From Pseudomonadota bacterium (GTDB lineage Bacteria > Pseudomonadota > Alphaproteobacteria > Rhizobiales > Beijerinckiaceae), in NCBI GenBank assembly GCA_023393655.1, contig JAEWKP010000103.1, positions 1-12,133 on the forward strand: a stretch of 12,133 nt of DNA. The letters are read 5' to 3'. The notes below the pieces were generated by a model that did not search any database, was not told the DNA's origin, and was given only the letters and a program-made list of their open reading frames with translations. The translations under genes and the position numbers were made by a program. Positions 6,859 to 12,133 of this stretch are shown here, in pieces (the first letter of the stretch is position 1; each line of letters begins with the position of its first letter).

Positions 6859-6866
6859 TTCCCACC

Positions 6867-7862
6867 TTACTTCGCGACCCAGCCTTCGTTCTCGAAGACC
6901 TTCTTGTTGGCAGCCTCGTCCTTGGCGACGAAATCGGCGAGTTCCTTGCCCTTCATGAACTTGCCGGTCTGGGCGGTGCGCTTCACGAACTCCTGCCATT
7001 CCGGCGTCTTGGAGACCTTCTCCAGCAGACCAGCATAATAGGTCACGGCATCGGCCGGGACATCGGCCGGCAGCCAGACGGTGCGCGGCATCTGGAAGGT
7101 CTCCAGCGGCAGGCCCGCCTCCTTGCAGGTCGGGATGTCGCCCCAGCCCTTGCCGTCATGGACGGGTTCGCCCTTGGCGAGGCGCACCGGCGAGAAGACG
7201 CAGAGCGGCTTGACCTGCCCGGCCTTCCACTGGCCGATATTCTCGTTGGGGTTGTTGGTGTTGGAATCGATATGGCCACCGGCAAGCTGCACGGCCGCGG
7301 CGCTGCCGCCCTGGAACGGGATGTAGATCCACTTCACGCCGGCAGCGTCCTGGATCATCGAGGTCAGGGTCTGGTCGGTGTCCTTCGACTGGCTGCCGCC
7401 CATCTTGAAGCTCATCGGCTTGGCCTTGACCGCATCGAGATAGCTCTTGGCGTCGGCATAGGGAGCATCGCCCTTGACCCAGAGCAGGAACTCGTCGAGC
7501 GCCAGCGCCGCGACCGGCGTCAGGTCCGTGAACTTGTAGCCGAGCTTGGCGACATAGGGCAGCAGGTAGGCGTTGTTGGTGCCGAAGATGACGCGGTTCG
7601 GATCGCCCTTGGCGCTCTTGCCGTAGACATAGCCTTCGGCGCCGGAGCCGCCGCCCTTGTTCACCACCACGATCGGCTGCTCGGTGAACTTGTGCTTGGT
7701 GATGATCGACTGGATGATCCGGGCGAAATTGTCGGTGCCGCCGCCGGCGCCCGAGGTCACGACGAACTCGATCGGCTTGGTCGGCTCCCAGGCCTGGGCG
7801 GCACCGATGCCGCCAAGCGTGAGCGCGCCGGCGAATACAGCCGAAATGGCGATGGTCTTCAT
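6867..7862 (-). CDS. tctC: Periplasmic solute-binding protein of a tripartite tricarboxylate transporter (TctC/Bug family)
   Basis: TctC/Bug proteins bind a carboxylate in the periplasm and deliver it to TctBA. The product has 331 residues. A Sec signal peptide is clear: MK, a hydrophobic core to about residue 20, and an AQA-W cleavage site at 24/25. The family loop AGGGTDNFAR (39-48) lines the ligand carboxylate site. FQGGSAAAVQLAGGHID and a C-terminal helical region also match the family. No lipobox cysteine is present. ATG 7862 is chosen because AGGGAGAG lies about 7 bases upstream and the signal peptide begins there; the open frame further upstream runs into pdxA. It follows the pdxA-like gene by 70 bp. 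Bug proteins vary widely in ligand, so the substrate cannot be named. Confidence 0.93.
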   Translation of the reverse strand: MKTIAISAVFAGALTLGGIGAAQAWEPTKPIEFVVTSGAGGGTDNFARIIQSIITKHKFTEQPIVVVNKGGGSGAEGYVYGKSAKGDPNRVIFGTNNAYLLPYVAKLGYKFTDLTPVAALALDEFLLWVKGDAPYADAKSYLDAVKAKPMSFKMGGSQSKDTDQTLTSMIQDAAGVKWIYIPFQGGSAAAVQLAGGHIDSNTNNPNENIGQWKAGQVKPLCVFSPVRLAKGEPVHDGKGWGDIPTCKEAGLPLETFQMPRTVWLPADVPADAVTYYAGLLEKVSKTPEWQEFVKRTAQTGKFMKGKELADFVAKDEAANKKVFENEGWVAK

Positions 7863-7932
7863 TGTTTCTCTCCCTGGGTTTTGATCTTGAGGCCGCTCTT
7901 GCCGGCGGCTTTGTCGAAAGTGCATGGAAAAA

Positions 7933-8967
7933 TCAGGCGGCGGCGCGGGTCTTCCCCTTGCCGTCCTGGGCCATCTTGATGGCGAGCGAGAGCGCGGCGC
8001 GCGTCGCTCCGAGATTGGCGACGCCCTTGCCGGCGATCTCATAGGCCGTGCCATGGGCCGGCGTGCAGATCGGGAAGGGGAAGCCACCGATCAGGGTAAC
8101 GCCGCGGTCGAAGCCGATCAGCTTCATCGCGATCTGGCCCTGGTCGTGATACATCGTCAGCACGGCGTCGAAATCGCCGTTCTTCGCCCGCAGGAACACC
8201 GTGTCGGAGGGGAACGGCCCCTCGACCGTGAAGCCTTTGGCCTTGGCCGCCTTCACCGCCGGCTCGATCGTCTCGATCTCGTCGCGGCCGAAATTGCCGC
8301 CATCGCCGGCATGGGGATTGATGCCGGCGACCGCGATGCGCGGCGGGTTGAAGCCGGCAGCGCGCAGATTGGCGTCGGCCAGTGTCAGCGCCCGCAGGAT
8401 GCGCTCCTGCGTGATGTTCTGCGCGACCTCGGAGAGCGGGATATGCGAGGTGACGCGGGCATTCCACAGCTTGTCGAGGATGTTGAACTCGCTCGCCGCG
8501 CCCTCGAAACCGATCGCGTCGCGCACGAAGCGGATCTCGTCATCATAACCGGGATAGGCGAAGCGCATCGCCGCCTTGTTGAAGGGCGTGAAGAACACCG
8601 CATCGGCCTGGCCGGAAGCCGCGAACTGCAGCGCGCGGCGGAAATTCTCGGTCGCGGCCTTGCCGCCGGCCAGCGTCGCGGTGCCGCGCTTGAGATCGGC
8701 GGGGTCGTGGTTGGCGAGATCGACGAAGACCGGCCTGTCGCCGAGCGGTAGCGCGTCACCGTCCTTGATGACCTGAACCTGCGGATCGACGCCACCGTCC
8801 TTGATGCCGAGATCGAGCAGCCGCTTGTCGCCGAAGACGACATAGCGCGCGGCAGCACGCAGATCGGCTTCCGACAGGATGCGGGCCGTCAGTTCGGGGC
8901 TGATACCGGAGGGGTCGCCCATCGCCACGGCGATCACCGGCAAGGCGTCATTCGTCCGCTCATTCAT
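7933..8967 (-). CDS. PdxA-family dehydrogenase, probably PdxA2-like catabolic enzyme
   Basis: PdxA enzymes are metal- and NAD(P)-dependent dehydrogenases that oxidise a hydroxyl and usually decarboxylate the product; PdxA2 members act on phospho-tetronates. The product has 344 residues. The metal ligands are conserved: H175 (TSHIPL), H219 (GINPHAGDGG) and H274 (MYHDQG). The N-terminus has MGDPSGISPE and the C-terminus AHGTAYEIAGKG. Against my recollection of E. coli PdxA, the substrate contacts H136, T137, N283 and R292 are replaced (the GHTEFF region is GYDDEI; T291 and I300 later), while the lysine K282 remains. A role in vitamin B6 synthesis is therefore unlikely. ATG 8967 is chosen with GGAG 9 bases upstream; a TTG at 8976 lies too near that site. 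It is the first gene of the leftward operon. Confidence 0.88.
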   Translation of the reverse strand: MNERTNDALPVIAVAMGDPSGISPELTARILSEADLRAAARYVVFGDKRLLDLGIKDGGVDPQVQVIKDGDALPLGDRPVFVDLANHDPADLKRGTATLAGGKAATENFRRALQFAASGQADAVFFTPFNKAAMRFAYPGYDDEIRFVRDAIGFEGAASEFNILDKLWNARVTSHIPLSEVAQNITQERILRALTLADANLRAAGFNPPRIAVAGINPHAGDGGNFGRDEIETIEPAVKAAKAKGFTVEGPFPSDTVFLRAKNGDFDAVLTMYHDQGQIAMKLIGFDRGVTLIGGFPFPICTPAHGTAYEIAGKGVANLGATRAALSLAIKMAQDGKGKTRAAA

Positions 8968-9036
8968 GGCCGCCAACTCCGTTGCCTGTCCGCTCGTCTG
9001 GCCCGTTGGCTAACACAGGCAGCCCGGTCACTCAAG

Positions 9037-9054
9037 TATGCTGTATGCAGCATA
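9037..9054. promoter_or_regulatory. Palindromic operator candidate in the divergent promoter region
   Basis: TATGCTG-TATG-CAGCATA has perfect 7-bp arms around a 4-bp spacer. It lies 69 bp upstream of the pdxA-like start and 65 bp upstream of the SAF-oxidoreductase start, in the only promoter region shared by the two arms of the locus. Size and symmetry suit a dimeric GntR/FCD repressor, and the regulator gene is in the rightward arm. I saw no second copy in the other gaps. Core promoter hexamers could not be assigned with confidence. Confidence 0.6.
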
Positions 9055-9119
9055 TCAAAATCGATGTACTCATTCGGCAGGCGCAGGTTGCGAACCGCCA
9101 TCGCGCCGATGGAGGGCCG

Positions 9120-10526
9120 ATGAATTTTCATGCGCATTACGCCGGGATCGCCGAGCCGGTCGAAACCTGCCTGGTCGGCAGCGGCAGCTTCGGGCGCAGC
9201 TATCTCGCGCAGTCGCGCCGGACGCGGCTGGTCAATGCGCGCATCGCGGTCGACGTCACCGCCGAAGCGGCCGCGCGCGCCTTCGCAGCGGCCGGCTTCG
9301 AGCCCGGCGAGATCGCGCTGTGCGAGACTGGCGCCGAGGCGAGAACCGCATGGAACGCCGGCAAATGCATCGCCACGGCGAGCCTCGACGTCGTCATGGA
9401 ATTGCCCTTCTCGCTTCTCGTCGAGGCCACCGGGATCCCCGAGGCAGCCACACGGCACAGCCTCGCCGCGATCGATGCCGGCCGGCATGTCGCGCTGGTC
9501 TCGAAGGAGGCCGACAGCGTCGTGGGGCCGGGTCTGGCGCGGCTTGCCCGCGACAAGGACGTCGTGGTGACGCCGGTCGATGGCGACCAGCCGAGCCTGC
9601 TGATCGCGCTCGCGAGCTGGGCCGAAGTCATCGGCCTCGAGATCATCGCGGCCGGGAAGTCGAGCGAATACGATTTCGTCCTCGATGCCGCGACCGGCAA
9701 CGTCACCTGCAATGGCGTGACCCGTTCGCTGCCGGCGCTGCGCGAGCACTGGCTGCCGGGCTCACGCTCGATCGTAACCAATGCAGCCGAGCGCGCCCGC
9801 ATCCTCGGCGAGGCCTTCCCATTGCGGGCCGTGCCCGATCTCTGCGAGATGACGCTCGTCGCCAATGCGCTCGGTTTCTCGGCCGATGCCGCCGGCTTCC
9901 ATGCGCCGCCGGCCCGCGTTCCGGAACTCGCCGATCTCTTCGCGGAGCGGGCCGAGGGCGGGCTGATGGGCGGAACGCGTCGCATCGACGTGTTCCACCA
10001 TCTGCGGCTGGCAGAAGAGGCCAGCTTCGCCGGCGGCGTCTTCATTGTTGTGCGCTGCGACAATGACGAGACCTGGGAGATGCTGGCCGGCAAGGGCCAT
10101 GTCGTCAGCCGCAGCGGCAGGACGGCCGCGCTCTATCTGCCGCGCCATCTGCTGGGCGTGGAAGTCGCGACCTCCATCCTCGACGCCGCCGGGCTGGGTC
10201 GTTCCGGCTATGGTGACGATTACCGCCCGCGGCAGGATCTCGTCGCCGTGGCACAGCGCGATCTCCCCGCCGGGACGGTGCTCGCGATGGGTGGGCATCA
10301 TCACAGCATCGACAATGTCGGTGCCGAAGTGAGGCCTGCGATGCCACTGGCCGCCGAGCGCGCCGCACCGTTCTATCTCGCCGCCGACCGGACGCTCGTG
10401 CGCCCGGTCAAGGCGGGCGAGGCGATCCGCCTCGGCGATGTCGCGATCCCCGAGGATTCCGGGTTGCTGGCGATGCGCCGGCGGCAGGATGCGCTGTTTG
10501 CCGCCGAGGACGGCGTGCCCGTTTGA
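9120..10526 (+). CDS. COG4091-type oxidoreductase: homoserine-dehydrogenase-like Rossmann domain with C-terminal SAF domain
   Basis: This predicted cytoplasmic NAD(P)-dependent oxidoreductase has 468 residues. The N-terminal Rossmann motif is G20-S-G-S-F-G25. The VEATGIPEAA and VSKEADSVVGP segments (about 101-137, with K129) resemble homoserine dehydrogenase-type folds. The C-terminal part from about residue 367 (YRPRQDLVAVAQRDLPAGT) is an SAF domain, as found in sugar-acid dehydratases, AFPs and FlgA. Some genomes label such proteins as FlgA or homoserine dehydrogenase, but nothing here concerns flagella or threonine synthesis. ATG 9120 is chosen because GGAGGG lies 5 bases upstream. It is divergent from the pdxA-like gene and followed 52 bp later by gntR. 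Its probable role is oxidation of the imported acid or of a product; the substrate is unknown. Confidence 0.85.
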   Translation: MNFHAHYAGIAEPVETCLVGSGSFGRSYLAQSRRTRLVNARIAVDVTAEAAARAFAAAGFEPGEIALCETGAEARTAWNAGKCIATASLDVVMELPFSLLVEATGIPEAATRHSLAAIDAGRHVALVSKEADSVVGPGLARLARDKDVVVTPVDGDQPSLLIALASWAEVIGLEIIAAGKSSEYDFVLDAATGNVTCNGVTRSLPALREHWLPGSRSIVTNAAERARILGEAFPLRAVPDLCEMTLVANALGFSADAAGFHAPPARVPELADLFAERAEGGLMGGTRRIDVFHHLRLAEEASFAGGVFIVVRCDNDETWEMLAGKGHVVSRSGRTAALYLPRHLLGVEVATSILDAAGLGRSGYGDDYRPRQDLVAVAQRDLPAGTVLAMGGHHHSIDNVGAEVRPAMPLAAERAAPFYLAADRTLVRPVKAGEAIRLGDVAIPEDSGLLAMRRRQDALFAAEDGVPV

Positions 10527-10578
10527 CAGCGCGGAAGCCGCATGCCGTAACGGGGAGGCCGGAAACACGGGAGCAACG

Positions 10579-11244
10579 ATGAGCGAGACGGCGGCCGAGT
10601 ATATCCCGATCACGCGGCGGACCCTCCATGACGAGGTGCTGGAGCGCGTGCGCGACATGATCATCGAAGGGCGTCTGGCTCCCGGCCAGCGCATCAACGA
10701 GGGCCAGGTCGGCGCCCAGCTCGGCGTGTCGAGGACGCCTTTGCGCGAGGCGATCAAGACGCTCGCCAGCGAGGGGCTGGTCGAGATCCTTCCAGCCAAG
10801 GGCGCGATCGTCCGGAAATTCTCGGCGCGGGATCTCGCCGACATCCTCGAAGTCATCAAGAGTCTGGAGCAGCTCGGCGGCCGGATCGCCTGCGCGCAGG
10901 CCAGCGACGCGACGATCGAAGCGATCCACACGCTGCATCGCGACATGCTCGCGCTCTACGCCACGCGCGACCGGCTCGACTATTTCAAGCTGAACCAGGC
11001 GATCCACAGCGCCATCGTCGCCGCATCCGGCAATGCGGTGCTGGCCGAGATGCACACCACCCTGCAATCACGCATCAAGCGACTGCGCTTCGTCGGCAAT
11101 GAAGGCCCGGAGAAATGGGCGGGTGCCGTGGCCGAACACGAGGACATGATGGCGGCGCTTCTCAAGCGCGATGGAGATGCCCTCGCCGAGGCGATCGGCC
11201 GCCATATGGACACGACGCTGGTGCGGGTGCGCGAAGTCCTCTGA
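10579..11244 (+). CDS. GntR-family transcriptional regulator with FCD domain
   Basis: This 221-residue regulator probably represses the divergent catabolic locus and is released by a pathway acid. The winged helix-turn-helix covers about 15-80, with the family signature LGVSRTPLREAIKTLASEGLV (residues 48-68). The FCD effector domain covers about 85-215. Its metal/carboxylate ligands are visible as H143, H187 and H209, with N139 in the place of the usual Asp. Carboxylate effectors are typical for FCD members. ATG 10579 follows GGGAG by 5 bases and lies 52 bp after the oxidoreductase gene, so the two are probably co-transcribed. The palindrome at 9037-9054 is the likely binding site, which would also make the regulator autoregulated. 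No tRNA, IS or other sign of transfer is nearby. Confidence 0.93.
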   Translation: MSETAAEYIPITRRTLHDEVLERVRDMIIEGRLAPGQRINEGQVGAQLGVSRTPLREAIKTLASEGLVEILPAKGAIVRKFSARDLADILEVIKSLEQLGGRIACAQASDATIEAIHTLHRDMLALYATRDRLDYFKLNQAIHSAIVAASGNAVLAEMHTTLQSRIKRLRFVGNEGPEKWAGAVAEHEDMMAALLKRDGDALAEAIGRHMDTTLVRVREVL

Positions 11245-11301
11245 ACACCGGCCCTGCACCGCGGCAATCCGGACCGCGACACGACCGTTTACCCTCGCCT
11301 T

Positions 11302-11351
11302 GGAGCCGGCTTTCGAGCCTTCCGATACGGCTATCCGCGCTCCTTTTCTTT
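11302..11351 (+). terminator. Probable intrinsic terminator downstream of gntR
   Basis: GGAGC plus CGG (11302-11309) pairs with CCG, a bulged C, and GCTCC (11335-11343). The stem is followed by TTTTCTTT (11344-11351). The interior of about 25 bases can form a small extra stem (CCG-ATA-CGG). It lies 57 bp after the gntR stop codon and would separate the catabolic locus from dppA. Confidence 0.5.
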
Positions 11352-11459
11352 GAATAAGCTGTAGACAAGGCGGCCCGGGGACTTCCGCCCCAGGAGCTTC
11401 CGATAGAACGGGGCCGTTCGCCGCCCTGCGAGGGCGGAGAGGCGTTCAAGGAGACATCC
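11352..11459 (+). promoter_or_regulatory. dppA leader region with hairpin and strong ribosome binding site
   Basis: After the T-run this leader holds GAATAAGCTGTAGACAAG, the least GC-rich part of the gap and the likely promoter area, although no hexamers fit well. A 7-bp hairpin CCGCCCT-GCG-AGGGCGG lies at 11421-11437, followed by AAGGAG (11448-11453), 6 bases before the dppA ATG. The hairpin ends 10 bases before the ribosome binding site and does not cover it. Confidence 0.35.
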
Positions 11460-12133
11460 ATGAAGACAATTCTGTTGGCGACGTTGTCGGCCGCCGCGCT
11501 GATGGCGGCGCAGCCGCTGATGGCCAAGACGCTGGTCTATTGCTCGGAGGGCAGTCCCGAGAATTTCGCGCCGAGCGTCAACACCACCGGCACGTCCTTC
11601 GATGCGAACACCCAGATCTACGACACGATCGTCCAGTTCGAGCGCGGCGGCACCAAGGTCCAGCCGGCCCTTGCCGAGAAATGGGACATCTCGCCGGATG
11701 GTCTGACCTACACCTTCCACCTGCGCAAGAACGTCAAGTGGCAATCCAACAAGAGCTTCAAGCCGACGCGCGACTTCAATGCCGATGACATCATCTTCAT
11801 GATCGAGCGGCAGTGGAAGGAGAACCACCCGTTCTTCAAGGTGACGAGCTCGAACCACTCCTATTTCAACGACATGGGCATGCCCAAGCTGCTGAAATCG
11901 GTCGAGAAGGTCGATGACTACACCGTCAAGTTCACGCTGAACCAGCCAGAAGCGCCGTTCCTCGCCGACCTCGCCATGCAATATGCCAGCGTGCAGTCGA
12001 AGGAATATGCCGACGCCATGCTGAAGGCGGGTACGCCCGAGAAGCTCGATCAGGACCCGATCGGCACCGGCCCGTTCTATCTGGTGCAGTACCAGAAGGA
12101 CGCGATCATCCGCTACAAGGCCAATCCCGACTA
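11460..12133 (+). CDS. dppA: Dipeptide-binding protein of an ABC transporter, DppA-like, partial (3' end outside window)
   Basis: This periplasmic family 5 binding protein would deliver peptides to a Dpp-type ABC importer. 224 codons are visible. A Sec signal peptide ends at about residue 22 (LMA-K). The mature start KTLVYCSEGSPENF, then PALAEKWDISPDGLTYTFHLRK, NADDI, PEAPFLADLAM, SKEYADAMLKAGTPEKLD and PIGTGPF closely follow E. coli DppA as I remember it, so the subfamily call is strong. Haem or 5-aminolevulinate uptake is also known for DppA. AAGGAG 6 bases upstream fixes the start. The permease and ATPase genes are expected beyond the right edge. The gene appears unrelated to the TTT locus and is separated from it by a probable terminator. 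Confidence 0.93.
   Translation, partial: MKTILLATLSAAALMAAQPLMAKTLVYCSEGSPENFAPSVNTTGTSFDANTQIYDTIVQFERGGTKVQPALAEKWDISPDGLTYTFHLRKNVKWQSNKSFKPTRDFNADDIIFMIERQWKENHPFFKVTSSNHSYFNDMGMPKLLKSVEKVDDYTVKFTLNQPEAPFLADLAMQYASVQSKEYADAMLKAGTPEKLDQDPIGTGPFYLVQYQKDAIIRYKANPD

Noticed and set aside
6174..7979. Long open frame of 601 codons on the plus strand, opposite tctB and tctC
   Set aside because: It is antisense to well-supported transporter genes, shows no recognisable domain, and crosses the REP-like gap. Long antisense frames are common in GC-rich DNA.
7933..8967. Annotation as PdxA of pyridoxal phosphate synthesis
   Set aside because: The context is catabolic and several phosphothreonine-contact positions are substituted. 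Typical biosynthetic pdxA genes are often next to ksgA or surA, which are absent here.
8982..9119. Upstream extension of the SAF oxidoreductase to 8982
   Set aside because: It would place the operator palindrome inside the coding sequence and lacks a ribosome binding site. ATG 9120 has GGAGGG at good spacing and gives the expected start before the Rossmann motif.
9120..10526. Annotation as flagellar FlgA or as homoserine dehydrogenase
   Set aside because: The SAF domain alone explains FlgA-type labels. There are no flagellar genes and no threonine-pathway genes nearby.
1..12133. CRISPR arrays, tRNA or rRNA genes, insertion sequences, attachment sites, toxin-antitoxin pairs
   Set aside because: I looked in all gaps and found no direct-repeat arrays, tRNA cloverleaf patterns, transposase frames or small paired genes.

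Overview
The window is GC-rich chromosomal DNA with dense bacterial operon structure. Codon use, an FtsK with a long Pro/Ala-rich linker, an FnrN/FnrL-type oxygen sensor and REP-like intergenic palindromes suggest an alphaproteobacterium of the Rhizobiales/Hyphomicrobiales. A Bosea- or Methylobacterium-like relative is only a guess. I see no rRNA, tRNA, CRISPR array, transposase or phage gene, and every intergenic gap is under 220 bases.

Left part (1-2916). A partial ftsK-type DNA translocase gene runs off the left edge on the minus strand. Its visible N-terminal part has no membrane segments. Next is a minus-strand FNR-type regulator with a complete set of candidate [4Fe-4S] cysteines and a clear intrinsic terminator. 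It is divergent from a small, possibly GNAT-like gene. A perfect FNR box (TTGAT-N4-ATCAA) lies between the two, matching the E-x2-S-R recognition residues of the regulator.

Centre (2917-11244). One divergent catabolic locus fills most of the window. Leftward from about 9000 come a PdxA-family dehydrogenase, the three genes of a tripartite tricarboxylate transporter (tctC, tctB, tctA), a dihydrodipicolinate synthase/aldolase-family lyase and an RraA/HMG-aldolase-family protein. Rightward come a COG4091-type oxidoreductase with a C-terminal SAF domain and a GntR/FCD repressor. An 18-bp palindrome in the 152-bp divergent promoter region is the obvious candidate operator. Taken together, this looks like an inducible system that imports and degrades a small organic acid (a hydroxy- or sugar acid) by oxidation, dehydration or retro-aldol steps. 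The substrate cannot be read from the sequence. The PdxA homologue has lost several residues that bind phosphothreonine in PdxA, and no sugar-acid kinase gene is present. The lyase lacks the DapA Tyr and Thr residues. This combination is the best candidate for an undescribed pathway.

Right part (11245-12133). After a probable gntR terminator, a dppA-like dipeptide-binding protein gene starts a separate ABC-transporter unit and runs off the right edge.
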